DNA of 64,000 nucleotides from Cylindrospermum sp. NIES-4074 (GTDB lineage: Bacteria > Cyanobacteriota > Cyanobacteriia > Cyanobacteriales > Nostocaceae). The notes beneath the pieces are model-generated. The model was not told the DNA's origin and ran no database searches. It worked only from the letters and a program-made list of their open reading frames with translations. A program made the position numbers and the translations under genes. The stretch lies in NCBI GenBank assembly GCA_003994795.1, contig AP018269.1, positions 5,457,254-5,521,253 on the forward strand, read 5' to 3'. Positions 43,934 through 53,442 of this stretch are shown here, piece after piece. Numbering within the stretch: position 1 is the first letter of the stretch; the number at the start of each line of letters is the position of its first letter.

Positions 43934-45236
43934 AGGGTGGAAGGTTAAAAATCTTAGTGAAGTTGCTTATATTCAAACAGGTATAGCAAAAGGGAAAAAG
44001 GAAGTAGGAGACCCTGTTACATTCCCCTACTTAAGAGTCGCAAATGTACAAGATGGATATCTTGATCTTCAAGAAATTAAAGAAATTACAGTTTCAAAGC
44101 AGCAGATTGAACGTTATCTGCTTCAATACAAAGATATATTACTGACAGAAGGCGGTGATTTTGACAAATTAGGACGAGGATATATCTGGCATGGACAAAT
44201 CAATCCATGTTTACATCAAAACCATGTTTTTGCAGTTCGCACTAATAAAGATGTGCTATTGCCAGAATTTTTGAGTGTATTGGTTTCAAGCTTCTATGGA
44301 AAAAAGTATTTTTTAAGTTGTGCAAAACAAACAACTAATCTTGCAACAATAAACTCAACTCAACTAAAAGATTTTCCTGTCTTAATACCTCCTTTCTCCG
44401 AACAAAAGAAAATTGCTGAGATTTTGAGTAGTGTGGATGAAGCGATCGCATCCACTCAAGCAGTCATAGACCAAACCCGCAAGGTCAAACAGGGGCTACT
44501 CCAGCAACTCCTCACGCGCGGTATTGGTCACACTCGGTTTAAAGAGAGTGCGATCGGGACAATTCCTGAACAATGGACAGTGAAGCTTTTACAAGACCTT
44601 GCTACTATTCAAACTGGATTAGCTAAAGGCAAAAAAATACAAGGAGATTCACTTAAGCTTCCCTATCTGCGCGTGGCTAATGTTCAAGATGGTTATCTTG
44701 ATTTGTCTGAAATCAAAATGATTGAAGTCGCCCCTAAAGACATGGATAGATACTGTTTAAAACCTGGGGATGTCCTTTTAACTGAAGGTGGAGATTTAGA
44801 TAAGTTAGGTCGAGGTGATATATGGCGAGGTCAAATAGAAGTGTGCCTTCACCAAAACCATATTTTTGCAGTACGTCCAAATTTCAATGTTTTACTTTCA
44901 GAATTCTTGGCATTTCAAACAAGTAGTAATTATGGAAAGCAGTATTTTTTAACTTGCGGAAAACAAACTACTAATCTTGCAAGTATTAACTCAACACAGT
45001 TAAAAAATTTTCCTGTTATTCTTCCACCTATAAGTGAGCAAAAGGAAATTGTTGAAGTCTTAAATTCTATTCGTTCTAATGAATTGGCTGCTGTGCAGGA
45101 ACTAGAATCACTTGAAAAATTAAAACATGGTCTAATGCAAGACCTCTTAACCGGTCGCGTTCGCGTCGGAGTCACACCTAATCAACAAATTAGGGTAAAG
45201 GACGCTGACGCAACTGTGTACGCTCTAAAACCGTAA
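43923..45236 (+). CDS. hsdS: Type I restriction specificity subunit HsdS with twin target domains
   Basis: The 437-aa product (ATG 43923; an upstream TTG at 43917 is unlikely) has two target-recognition domains. Each ends in a helical spacer (LIPPFSEQKKIAEILSSVDE and LPPISEQKEIVEVLNSI). The two domains are near duplicates: both carry PYLRVANVQDGYLDL, LLTEGGD-[FL]-DKLGRG, CLHQNH-[VI]-FAVR and KQTTNLA-[TS]-INSTQLK. Equal domains usually mean a bipartite target with the same half-site read on both strands. Its last 47 bases overlap the antisense DUF5615 gene. Confidence 0.94.
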   Translation: MLPKGWKVKNLSEVAYIQTGIAKGKKEVGDPVTFPYLRVANVQDGYLDLQEIKEITVSKQQIERYLLQYKDILLTEGGDFDKLGRGYIWHGQINPCLHQNHVFAVRTNKDVLLPEFLSVLVSSFYGKKYFLSCAKQTTNLATINSTQLKDFPVLIPPFSEQKKIAEILSSVDEAIASTQAVIDQTRKVKQGLLQQLLTRGIGHTRFKESAIGTIPEQWTVKLLQDLATIQTGLAKGKKIQGDSLKLPYLRVANVQDGYLDLSEIKMIEVAPKDMDRYCLKPGDVLLTEGGDLDKLGRGDIWRGQIEVCLHQNHIFAVRPNFNVLLSEFLAFQTSSNYGKQYFLTCGKQTTNLASINSTQLKNFPVILPPISEQKEIVEVLNSIRSNELAAVQELESLEKLKHGLMQDLLTGRVRVGVTPNQQIRVKDADATVYALKP

Positions 45237-45546
45237 AATATCCTTCTAAAACCAACCCTTCAACACTCAACAAACGCAATAAATTCTGCGCTGGTTCTTC
45301 TGGCGTAGCTGGAAAATAACGAAAATAAACCACACCGATTGGTGCAGGCAACCGTATTCGGTAGATTAACTCACCATAATCTCGGTCAAAAGTCAGTATA
45401 ATTCTTTTCTCATTAACTGCTCGTTGCAACACAATCGCATCTTCAGCCCCTGGTGCATCTTCGCTACCATAAGCCACATCATAACCAGCATCCCGCAGAT
45501 GTAAAACACTCCTTAACGGGAAATTTTCATTTGCCAAAAATCGCAT
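45190..45546 (-). CDS. DUF5615 PIN-like protein (probable toxin)
   Basis: The 118-aa product has the PIN-like start MRFLANENFP (acidic residue conserved as N/E), DAGYDVAYGSED, a second acidic site IILTFDRDYGEL and the C-terminal ...VLE region. DUF5615 proteins pair with DUF433 proteins as a presumed toxin-antitoxin system of the VapC kind. Its ATG overlaps the stop of the DUF433 gene by one base (TAATG), and its 3' end overlaps hsdS convergently. The metal-site residues fit a nuclease but are not proven. Confidence 0.88.
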   Translation of the reverse strand: MRFLANENFPLRSVLHLRDAGYDVAYGSEDAPGAEDAIVLQRAVNEKRIILTFDRDYGELIYRIRLPAPIGVVYFRYFPATPEEPAQNLLRLLSVEGLVLEGYFTVLERTQLRQRPLP

Positions 45547-45791
45547 TATGCTATCTCAGATAACAATGGTAAAGTATAAAAAGATTCTTCTTGCATACAC
45601 TCAACCGCAAACGCAAACACTGCCTGTAGTGCTTCCGGTGTCAGAGTAGGATAATTTTCTAACACTTGCTGTGATGTCCAACCATTAGCAAACAACCCAA
45701 GAATAAATTCAACTGATAAACGAGTACCTTTTACCGTTGGTTTCCCTAATAAAACTTTTGGGTCTGAATGTATGTACTGCTGCCAATCCAT
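45546..45791 (-). CDS. DUF433 protein (probable antitoxin)
   Basis: The 81-aa product has the compact DUF433 pattern HSDPKVLLGKPTVKGTRLSVE, LGLFANGWTSQQVLENYP, LTPEALQAVFAFA. DUF433 proteins contain a helix-turn-helix and act as the likely antitoxin and autoregulator of DUF5615 partners. The pair is transcribed from the hsdR promoter side, antisense to the restriction operon, with 111 bases to the hsdR ATG. A shared divergent control region is therefore possible. Confidence 0.88.
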   Translation of the reverse strand: MDWQQYIHSDPKVLLGKPTVKGTRLSVEFILGLFANGWTSQQVLENYPTLTPEALQAVFAFAVECMQEESFYTLPLLSEIA

Positions 45792-45902
45792 GATTAAGAT
45801 TTTTTTGGATGGTTAGGATGATAACTCACATTTTAACTATTTAACGTAAAACCTTGCTGCTGAGAAACCTTTGTCCACTTCCGTCCTTTTATTGCTAAAC
45901 CC

Positions 45903-48900
45903 ATGAACAAAGGCCCCGAATACAACCTTACCGAAAAACCTTGCATAGATGCCTTAGTAAAATTCGGCTACACTTGGCTACATCCCCAACAAAACCAAAC
46001 CGCCAGAGACAGCCTTAATCAAGTCATCCTCCGCGACATCTTCATTACAGCCATCCAACACATTAACAATATCCCCCAAGAAGTCGCCCGCGCTACTTAT
46101 CAGGATATGCTGGCTGTCACCGATAACGAACAATGGACAAACCTGCTGCGGGGAAACTATAGCCGTAATGTTCCCGGTGAAACCACCAAAAAAACTATCC
46201 GCTTCATTGACTTTCTCCACCCCGAAAACAACACCTTCACCGTTACCAATCAATTTAAAGTTCAATCTCAGCAAACCCGTATACCTGATATTGTCATCTT
46301 CATCAACGGTATTCCCCTCGTCGTTATCGAAGCTAAAAAACCCTTTACCGCCAAAGATAAAAACGGAGAAGCATTTGAGCAAATTAAACAATATGAACGG
46401 GATATTCCCCGCCTCTTCTACTCCAACGCCTTCAACATCATCACCAATGGCGTAAATGTTCTCTACGGTGCAACAGGTGCAGCTTCAGCTTATTGGGGAA
46501 CCTGGAAGGAAGAAGAGAAAACAGCAACAATAAACTTTAACAACCAGCTAGAGAAACAACTTTGGTATTTGTTAGAACCTTCTCGCTTTCTCGATATCCT
46601 GGCACACTTCATTATTTTTGAGAAACGAGAACAGAAAGTAATTAAAAAAGTCTGTCGATATCAACAATTTCGCGCTGTCTCCAAAATTGTAGACCGAGTA
46701 ATTGCCCCCCTCAAACCAGACCCCAAAAACCCAAACCGCAAATATCGCAAAGGACTAATTTGGCATACCCAAGGTTCAGGGAAAAGCCTGACGATGGTTT
46801 TTGCTACCCTCAAACTCAAAAAACACTTAACTCTGAATTCCCCAGTTCTGGAAAATCCGAATATTCTAGTTTTAAGCGATCGCATCGACTTGGATCAGCA
46901 AATAGACAAAACTTTTAAAGCCTGCGGACTCCCTAACCCCACTCACATCACCTCTAGTGATGAACTACAAACAGCCATCCACAGCAACCCCATCGGCTTA
47001 ACTTTACTCTCCACCATTTTTAAATTTGATGACTCAGGCACCGAAGCAGCCAACAGCCACAACTGGATTATTTTAGTAGATGAATGTCACCGCACCCAAG
47101 AAAAAGACTTGGGAGCATATTTAGAAAAAACTCTACCTCACGCCTGCTTTATTGGCTTTACAGGTACACCCATCAAAAAGACCGACAAAAACACTTATCA
47201 AAACTTCAGCCTTCTGGGTGAAGACTATCTTGACCGTTACAGCATAGACGACGCTGTGGCAGATGGCGCTACTGTTCCCATCCGTTACACCAGCCGCAAA
47301 GCAGAATGGCAAGTAGATGAGAAAAAGCTAGATATCCTATTTGACCGTTGGTTTGAGAATGAACCGGAAGAAGTAGTTAACAAAATCAAAGCGCGGGGTG
47401 TAAAGGTTGAGGATTTAGTCAAACACCGTCAACGCATCGAACTACTAGCTTATGACATTTGGGCGCATTTTTCCCTTCATGCTGCCCCAGAAGGCTTTAA
47501 AGCGCAAATTGTGGCGATCGACCGAGAAGCCATTATTCTCTACAAACGGGCATTAGATAAAGTCATTGCTAAAAGCTTAACTAGACAAGGTTTTGACCGA
47601 GAAACAGCAAAAACTTGGGCGGAAGCGATGAGTGTCCCCATTTATTCCAGTAACCAAGAAGATGGAAAACCCAGCGAAGATAAATATATTAATGCACTGC
47701 GCCAAGACTTAAGAAAATACGCCTTGGATAAAAATGGGGAAGTTGGTTTAATCAATAAGTTTTTGGGGGAAAATGCCGAATATGAAGCGAAGGTTCAGAG
47801 TGGTGAAGCCCCACCAGTGCATTTTCTCATTGTCTGCAATAAACTACTAACTGGGTTTGACGCACCCCGCGAAAGTGTTATGTATTTGGATAGTCCTTTA
47901 AAAGAGCATAACTTACTTCAGGCGATCGCACGGACTAACCGCGTCTATGGTTCTCACAAAGACTTTGGGCTAATTATTGACTACATCGGCGTTACCAAAA
48001 ACCTCACCGCAGCTTTAGCCACATACCACCAAGCGGACGTGAAAAACGCCATGAAAGACCTAGATGTGGAACGCAACCAGCTAAAAGTCGCCCACTCCGA
48101 AGTCATGAAAATTATTCAACCCATCCCCCGCAACACCCCAGACATCCGCCAAGAATACGACACCCTGATTCAACATTTGGGAAGTGAGGATAAATGGTAT
48201 GAATTTCACCGTCTAGCCAGAACCTTTATTAAAGCTTACGATGCCCTTAGCCCTGACCCGTTTATTCTCGATTACAGAAAAGATTTAAAATGGGTAGCTG
48301 GCTTTTTACCCTTGGGAAAGCTGACCTTTGAGAAACAAGAATCTACCCTAACTCGTGATGTCAGTGCCAAAATCCGAGAAATGCTGAACGAACATTTAGA
48401 GATTACAGGCATTACTACAATTTGTAAGTTATATGATATCAGCGATCCAGAATTTTGGCAGGATTTTGCAGTTGATAAACCTCAAACAGAACTAAAAACT
48501 GCGGCGGTACGCAAAAGCGCTGAACTTCGCAAAATTATGCAGCAGAAAGTTGATGAAAATCCCTTGTATTACGGGACATTTTCAGAAAGAGTTTTAGAAG
48601 TTTTACGCCAGTTTGAACAAGGTCAACTAGAAGCCGCCGAAACCCTCAAGCGATATGAGCAAATCCTGGGCGATATGCAAGCGGCTGAACAAGCCCATAA
48701 ACAAACGACTTTAAACCAAAAAGCTTACGGTGTCCTGAAAATTTTAGAGGCATTTTTGCCAGTAAATCAAAGTGCAGACAATACCCATAATCATAATACC
48801 AATAGTGCTGATATAGATAATCAATTAAATCCCCTAGAACAAGCAGCCCAAGCTATTGATTTACTTTACACCAGCGATGAAACAGCACCTCCCGGTTGGC

Positions 48901-49034
48901 ATTTAAAAGAACAGTTACGTAAAGAACTGCGGCAAAAAGTTCGGGCTTTTGTGTTTAATTTAAGGCTGAAAAATTGGAAAGAAATTCCTGGTAAAATTGA
49001 TGAATATGCGCTCAAACATTACAGCAGAGATTGA
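45903..49034 (+). CDS. hsdR: Type I restriction endonuclease subunit HsdR
   Basis: The 1043-aa motor nuclease has an N-terminal PD-(D/E)xK site (D130 in RIPDIVIF, E143-x-K145 in VVIEAKKP), Walker A TQGSGKS (289-295) and DECH (393-396). GFTGTP follows, as do later helicase motifs including TGFDAP and the AIARTNR box. A helical C-terminal domain binds the methylase core. All catalytic motifs are intact, so the enzyme should be active if HsdM and HsdS assemble. It is separated from hsdS by the antisense toxin-antitoxin pair. Confidence 0.96.
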   Translation: MNKGPEYNLTEKPCIDALVKFGYTWLHPQQNQTARDSLNQVILRDIFITAIQHINNIPQEVARATYQDMLAVTDNEQWTNLLRGNYSRNVPGETTKKTIRFIDFLHPENNTFTVTNQFKVQSQQTRIPDIVIFINGIPLVVIEAKKPFTAKDKNGEAFEQIKQYERDIPRLFYSNAFNIITNGVNVLYGATGAASAYWGTWKEEEKTATINFNNQLEKQLWYLLEPSRFLDILAHFIIFEKREQKVIKKVCRYQQFRAVSKIVDRVIAPLKPDPKNPNRKYRKGLIWHTQGSGKSLTMVFATLKLKKHLTLNSPVLENPNILVLSDRIDLDQQIDKTFKACGLPNPTHITSSDELQTAIHSNPIGLTLLSTIFKFDDSGTEAANSHNWIILVDECHRTQEKDLGAYLEKTLPHACFIGFTGTPIKKTDKNTYQNFSLLGEDYLDRYSIDDAVADGATVPIRYTSRKAEWQVDEKKLDILFDRWFENEPEEVVNKIKARGVKVEDLVKHRQRIELLAYDIWAHFSLHAAPEGFKAQIVAIDREAIILYKRALDKVIAKSLTRQGFDRETAKTWAEAMSVPIYSSNQEDGKPSEDKYINALRQDLRKYALDKNGEVGLINKFLGENAEYEAKVQSGEAPPVHFLIVCNKLLTGFDAPRESVMYLDSPLKEHNLLQAIARTNRVYGSHKDFGLIIDYIGVTKNLTAALATYHQADVKNAMKDLDVERNQLKVAHSEVMKIIQPIPRNTPDIRQEYDTLIQHLGSEDKWYEFHRLARTFIKAYDALSPDPFILDYRKDLKWVAGFLPLGKLTFEKQESTLTRDVSAKIREMLNEHLEITGITTICKLYDISDPEFWQDFAVDKPQTELKTAAVRKSAELRKIMQQKVDENPLYYGTFSERVLEVLRQFEQGQLEAAETLKRYEQILGDMQAAEQAHKQTTLNQKAYGVLKILEAFLPVNQSADNTHNHNTNSADIDNQLNPLEQAAQAIDLLYTSDETAPPGWHLKEQLRKELRQKVRAFVFNLRLKNWKEIPGKIDEYALKHYSRD

Positions 49035-49331
49035 GTAAATTACGGTTCTTCGGTTATTTTTATGGAGAATACGGTTCAAAATCGTTGAAAGCCTTATCCT
49101 GTAAGGATTTTACTCAAAATAAGGGCATGATTCTTGATAATCCTTGCCTAGTAAGGGTTCTGTCATGATTAATCGTCAATCACCATAAAAAGAACGCAAG
49201 AGCCTAAATTACTTCAATACGAGGTATATGAGGACGGGCAAGATGCCCACCCCACAAGAGGTTAACTACTAATATTTTTACTTTTTTCCCTTGCAAAGTG
49301 CTGTATATAAGAAGATTTCTGATTTATTGTT
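49035..49331. other. Spacer after hsdR
   Basis: This ~300-bp spacer contains GCCTTATCCTGTAAGGATTTTA (49089-49110) and a second CCTTGC...AAGGGT pair, which resemble ends of insertion sequences. It also contains GGGCAAGATGCCC, a small palindrome of the spacer type seen elsewhere. No gene is present. Confidence 0.4.
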
Positions 49332-50045
49332 ATGCCTATTTTACAAATTGGTCAAACCAGCATTTCCTACACTGTGCGCTATAGTAATCGCATTAAAAAC
49401 CAGCGCCTAGTTGTTACCCCTGAAGCTGTAGAAGTTGTCGCACCACCCGATACTTCCTCCGAACAAATTACCGCTTTTGTTGACAGCAAACGGCGCTGGT
49501 TATTTAATGCTGTAGAAGATTGTCGCCCAAAGCATTCACCGGAAATTCCCCAGCGTTACGTGAGTGGGGCAAAGATCATGTATCGGGGTCGTCGCTTAAC
49601 GTTGCAGGTAGAGTCAGCCGATGTAGAACAGGTGAGGATTACTTGCAAAAGCCGCTTTTACATTCAAGTACCACAGCAGTTGAGCGAAGATGAACAACAG
49701 AAGGCGATTGAGCAGGCTTTAATTACTTGGAAATGCGATCGCCTTTTGCAGGACATTCAGCATTTCGCCAAAATTTATGCAAGTAAGTTAGGGATCACAC
49801 TACCAAATGTCAAGCTTTCCGAGCAAAAACGGGTTTGGGGAAGCTGTGGTAAAGACAAGATCATCCGCATAAACTGGCAGTTAATTCACGCTCCAGTGGC
49901 GGTTCTGGAGTATGTAGTCGCTCATGAACTAGTCCACTTATTACACCGCCATCACGGTGAGGCCTTTTGGGAAGCACTAGGTAATGTCATGCCCGATTGG
50001 AGAGCGAGGAAGCTCAGTCTTGAATCTTGGGAAACAGAAGCATAA
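49332..50045 (+). CDS. SprT/YgjP-like zinc metalloprotease (DUF45)
   Basis: The 237-aa product has the N-terminal beta region of the family (SISYTVRYSNRIKNQRLVV, VEVVAPPD) and the conserved KRVWGSCGKDKIIRINWQL. The zinc motif VVAHELVHLLHRHHG (H198, E199, H202) and the downstream MPDWRARK complete the match. Such M48/SprT-related proteins are very often encoded beside type I restriction systems, as here, 297 bases after hsdR. A role in system turnover or defence is suspected in general but unproven. Confidence 0.92.
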   Translation: MPILQIGQTSISYTVRYSNRIKNQRLVVTPEAVEVVAPPDTSSEQITAFVDSKRRWLFNAVEDCRPKHSPEIPQRYVSGAKIMYRGRRLTLQVESADVEQVRITCKSRFYIQVPQQLSEDEQQKAIEQALITWKCDRLLQDIQHFAKIYASKLGITLPNVKLSEQKRVWGSCGKDKIIRINWQLIHAPVAVLEYVVAHELVHLLHRHHGEAFWEALGNVMPDWRARKLSLESWETEA

Positions 50046-50222
50046 TCAAACTTGAAAAACTGTGAATCTTTGGTGTATGTGAGCTTCTGGCGCTTCATCC
50101 TATTACTCACATTGCTAGAAATAGTAGTAACTTTTGTGCAATCTATCTACCGAGTGTAGCATCATTGTTTTGGGAAAGACTCTTTCGATGTCAGTTCAGT
50201 TAATTATTCTCGTTGTACAAAT

Positions 50223-50714
50223 TTAAATCTGATACCAAGCTGTTAGCGCCACAGCCAAAGCATCCGCCGCATCATCTGGCTTAGGAACTTGCTCTAAATC
50301 CAATTCCCGCGCCACCGCTTCTTGGACTTCTAACTTATCTGCGTTACCATATCCTGTTAAAGCTAGCTTAATTTGCGCTGGGGTATACTCCACATAGGGG
50401 AGACGACACCGCCCCAAAACTAAAATAAGTACACCCCGCGCCTGTGCAACGACGATAGTACTTGACATACGATAGAAGAACAATTTCTCGATCGCCACCA
50501 AATCAGGTTGGAACTCTTCCATGAGGGTGTGCAAATCGTCAAATAAAGTACACAACCGTTGTCCCATTTCTGCATCTGCCGGGGTACGAATTACCCCAAA
50601 ATCCAGCATTTTTACAGTTGATTCTGGTATCTTAGCTTGACTTTGTTTACAGTTAATCAACCCATAACCTAAAGTTGCTAGTCCTGGATCTAATCCTAAA
50701 ATTCGCTTTTCCAT
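50223..50714 (-). CDS. ruvC: Holliday junction resolvase RuvC
   Basis: The 163-aa product starts at the ATG at 50712-50714 ([11 protein letters not shown]). Acidic catalytic residues are in [13 protein letters not shown] (D9), VAIEKLFF and the [10 protein letters not shown] pair. It cuts four-way junctions with RuvAB during recombination repair. The open frame runs 74 codons further upstream, but that part reads through a MITE and repeat filler and has no homology, so the inner start is chosen. It is transcribed away from the SprT-like gene. Confidence 0.94.
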   Translation of the reverse strand: MEKRILGLDPGLATLGYGLINCKQSQAKIPESTVKMLDFGVIRTPADAEMGQRLCTLFDDLHTLMEEFQPDLVAIEKLFFYRMSSTIVVAQARGVLILVLGRCRLPYVEYTPAQIKLALTGYGNADKLEVQEAVARELDLEQVPKPDDAADALAVALTAWYQI

Positions 50715-50778
50715 TAAATTCGCTTTCAATAAACCAGGGTGTGTTTGACCCAAATTAGGGTGTAGGTTCGAGTGTAGA

Positions 50779-50957
50779 CAATACGGTTCGGATAAGATCC
50801 CCCCGCCTGCGGCGACCCCCTTAAAAAGGGGGTAAAGGAGGAAAATAGCCCCCCTTTTTAAGGGGAGCCACTGCTCGACTAGGGTTTCCCGGCTTAAAGC
50901 AAGTGGCGTGGGTTGGGGGGATCTTCGAGAAATCAAAACGCTAACCGAACCGTATTG
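50779..50957. mobile_element. MITE with 13-bp ends and 10-bp target duplication
   Basis: Perfect inverted ends CAATACGGTTCGG (50779-50791) and CCGAACCGTATTG (50945-50957) bound 179 bp that include a second pair of arms (AAGATCCCCCC/GGGGGGATCTT). The flanks carry CGAGTGTAGA on both sides (50769-50778 and 50958-50967), a likely target-site duplication. It lies just upstream of ruvC. Confidence 0.85.
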
Positions 50958-51172
50958 CGAGTGTAGAGGTTAATCATTCTTGATTGATGAATCCAAATTC
51001 TTAATTCACCACGCCATCCACCCTCTGTGCATCACTAAGAATCTTGGCAATTTTCAGGATGCTCTCGCTAGCTCAAAAAATTGCCAAATCTCATAATTCC
51101 ACACCAGGTCTTTAAACCAGGTAGTGTACATTTTCTGCTAAACATTGTTTGTACCACTGCTCCGAAATAGGT

Positions 51173-52540
51173 ATGTCAATCGGTTTTCTCAGACAAGCCC
51201 TCAACGCCCTGCAAAAGCAGTCGCGCAGTCCCTCCCATCGGGTTAACCAGTGGTTCAAGTGGTTATCCCCTGGACTATCGGTTAAACGCTGGTTGCTAAT
51301 TAGTGTTAGCGGTGTGGTGCTAGCGAGTTTGGGGTTGGCTATTTGGATTAAGCTAACCCCGATTTTTTGGGCCTTGGAGTTAGTGAGGAATTTTCTGGGA
51401 GTCATCACCGACATTTTACCCAACTATATCAGCGGGCCTTTGGTAATTTTGTGTGGTGTGCTATTGCTACTTTGGGGACAAACCCGCACCGTAGGCTCAA
51501 TCACTCAGGTATTAAGACAAGAAGGCGAAGAGGAACTCATAGATGTTTTACTAGCGCATCGCCGTTTGTACCGAGGGCCAAAGATAGTAGTAATTGGTGG
51601 TGGAACTGGACTTTCCACATTGCTGAGGGGACTAAAAACCTATAGCGCTCATATTACCGCCATTGTCACCGTTGCTGATGATGGTGGGTCTTCTGGGCGG
51701 TTGCGCCAAGAATTTGGCGTTTTACCACCTGGGGATATTCGCAATTGCTTGGCTGCATTAGCCGATGAAGAAAAGTTATTAACAGAATTGTTTCAATACC
51801 GCTTTCGGGCTGGGGACGGCTTGACGGGTCACAGTTTTGGCAATTTGTTTTTAACGGCCATGAGTGAGATTACTGGAGATTTAGAACAAGCCGTTGCTGC
51901 TAGTTCCAAAGTGCTAGCGGTGAGAGGGCAAGTTTTACCAGCAACACTCAGCGATGTTCGCCTGTGGGCAGAATTAGACGATGGTCGCCGCATTGAAGGT
52001 GAGTCTAGCATTCCCAAAGCAGGGGGTAAAATTGTCAAAATTGGCTGTATTCCGGCTAATCCTCCCGCCTTACCAGCGGCAATTAAAGCGATTAAAGAAG
52101 CTGATTACATCATTATTGGGCCGGGTAGTCTGTATACTAGCTTAATTCCTAATTTGTTAGTGCCAGAAATTGCCGATGCGATCGCCGCCACCAATATTCC
52201 CCGCATCTATGTCTGCAATATCATGACGCAAGCAGGAGAAACGCAGGGATACACTGTAGCCGAACACATCCAAGCAATTGATGCAGCTTGTGGACAAAGA
52301 CGGCTATTTGATGCTGTACTAGTACAGAAAAAATCCCCTTCTGCCCATGCACTCATCCGCTACGCCCAACAAAACTCTCATCCCGTTTTCTTAGATCGAG
52401 AAGCTGTCACCAAGTTAGGGCGGCGGATTGTACCAGCCAATATTTTGTTTGAAGATGAAACAGGTTGTGTCCGTCACGATCCGCAAAAACTAGCGCGAGT
52501 TTTGTTCCGTTGGTACAGTGGGGCGCATCACGGGAAATGA
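51173..52540 (+). CDS. yvcK: YvcK/CofD-like gluconeogenesis factor
   Basis: The 455-aa product starts at the ATG at 51173; the upstream TTG at 51149 is less likely. It has two N-terminal membrane segments (about 35-55 and 80-100 of the frame) and then the YvcK domain: [67 protein letters not shown] and a final NPF-like region. YvcK binds UDP-sugars and affects cell-wall synthesis and carbon balance in Bacillus. The membrane-anchored form is common in cyanobacteria. Confidence 0.92.
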   Translation: MSIGFLRQALNALQKQSRSPSHRVNQWFKWLSPGLSVKRWLLISVSGVVLASLGLAIWIKLTPIFWALELVRNFLGVITDILPNYISGPLVILCGVLLLLWGQTRTVGSITQVLRQEGEEELIDVLLAHRRLYRGPKIVVIGGGTGLSTLLRGLKTYSAHITAIVTVADDGGSSGRLRQEFGVLPPGDIRNCLAALADEEKLLTELFQYRFRAGDGLTGHSFGNLFLTAMSEITGDLEQAVAASSKVLAVRGQVLPATLSDVRLWAELDDGRRIEGESSIPKAGGKIVKIGCIPANPPALPAAIKAIKEADYIIIGPGSLYTSLIPNLLVPEIADAIAATNIPRIYVCNIMTQAGETQGYTVAEHIQAIDAACGQRRLFDAVLVQKKSPSAHALIRYAQQNSHPVFLDREAVTKLGRRIVPANILFEDETGCVRHDPQKLARVLFRWYSGAHHGK

Positions 52541-52541
52541 A

Positions 52542-52580
52542 GGTAGGGTGTAGGGTGTAGGGTGTAGGGTGTGGGGTGCA
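52542..52580. repeat. Heptanucleotide tandem repeat (GTAGGGT)
   Basis: About five GTAGGGT units directly follow the yvcK stop codon. This is a third heptad type in the window. Confidence 0.9.
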
Positions 52581-52639
52581 TAACCCTAATCGATATGTAC
52601 AGAGCAACTTACAGGAGTTTTTGGTTATTAGACCAGAGT

Positions 52640-52667
52640 GTAGAGACGTTGCATGCAACGTCTCTAC
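52640..52667. repeat. Perfect 28-bp palindrome
   Basis: The left half GTAGAGACGTTGCA is followed immediately by its exact reverse complement, with no loop. The palindrome lies in the yvcK-tsaE spacer. It could form a cruciform or be the binding site of a dimeric protein. Similar palindromes recur in cyanobacterial spacers. Confidence 0.9.
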
Positions 52668-52789
52668 AGACGTTTGAATTTTCAATGTGTGGTTCATTTG
52701 CCTGAAAATAGCTGTAATAAATTAGTAAAAAATATATGACCTACAACCCCCACACCCCAGTTTTCTGACAACTGAATTAATAACCAATT

Positions 52790-53254
52790 ATGAAAATTTT
52801 CTTGGCAAATGCAGAAGCAACACTGAACTTAGGTATTACTCTTGGTGAATCGCTGACTGCTGGTAGTGTAATTTTATTAGAAGCTGATTTAGGTGCTGGC
52901 AAAACTACCTTGGTGCAAGGTATTGGTAAAGGCTTGGGAATTAGTGAACTTATTGTCAGTCCCACTTTTACCCTGATTAATGAGTACACAGAAGGGCGTC
53001 TCCCCCTTTACCACTTGGATCTATATCGCCTAGGACCAAAAGAAGTTGCCGCCTTGAACCTAGAAACCTACTGGGAAGGCATTGAAGTGACACCAGGAAT
53101 TGTGGCGATCGAATGGGCAGAAAGAATGCCCTACAAACCAGATAACTATATCAGTGTGCATTTAACTTATGAGAACGAAAACACACGTCAAGCCGAAATT
53201 ACAGCTGTCAATTGTGAAATTAGTGAACTCATCAGCACCATCCAAATAGATTAG
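52790..53254 (+). CDS. tsaE: tRNA threonylcarbamoyladenosine synthesis ATPase TsaE
   Basis: The 154-aa P-loop ATPase has Walker A LEADLGAGKTTLVQG (GAGKTT at 35-40), VSPTFTLINEY, LYHLDLYRL and VAIEWAERMP. All are standard for TsaE, which works with TsaB and TsaD to make t6A37 in tRNAs reading ANN codons. Length and motif order are normal. It stands alone between a palindrome-bearing spacer and the convergent pyrC gene. Confidence 0.95.
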   Translation: MKIFLANAEATLNLGITLGESLTAGSVILLEADLGAGKTTLVQGIGKGLGISELIVSPTFTLINEYTEGRLPLYHLDLYRLGPKEVAALNLETYWEGIEVTPGIVAIEWAERMPYKPDNYISVHLTYENENTRQAEITAVNCEISELISTIQID

Positions 53255-53386
53255 GACTTAACCAACAACTCTCTCAAGCCTTTCTTCCTTTTCTTCCTTT
53301 TCTTCTTTTGCGTTCTTTGCGTCCTTTGCGGTATGCCTCCGGCACGCTACGCGAACGTTTCTTAATAAATTTGCTTAAACCCCTAG

Positions 53387-53423
53387 TTAGTCCTCCCACA
53401 AATTAGAACCGTGGGAGGACTAA
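53387..53423. repeat. Strong hairpin between convergent tsaE and pyrC
   Basis: A perfect 13-bp stem (TTAGTCCTCCCAC at 53387-53399, GTGGGAGGACTAA at 53411-53423) with an 11-base loop lies between two convergent genes. No T-run follows on either strand, so it is a possible bidirectional 3' end rather than a standard terminator. Confidence 0.65.
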
Positions 53424-53442
53424 AGGCACTAATAAATATACC

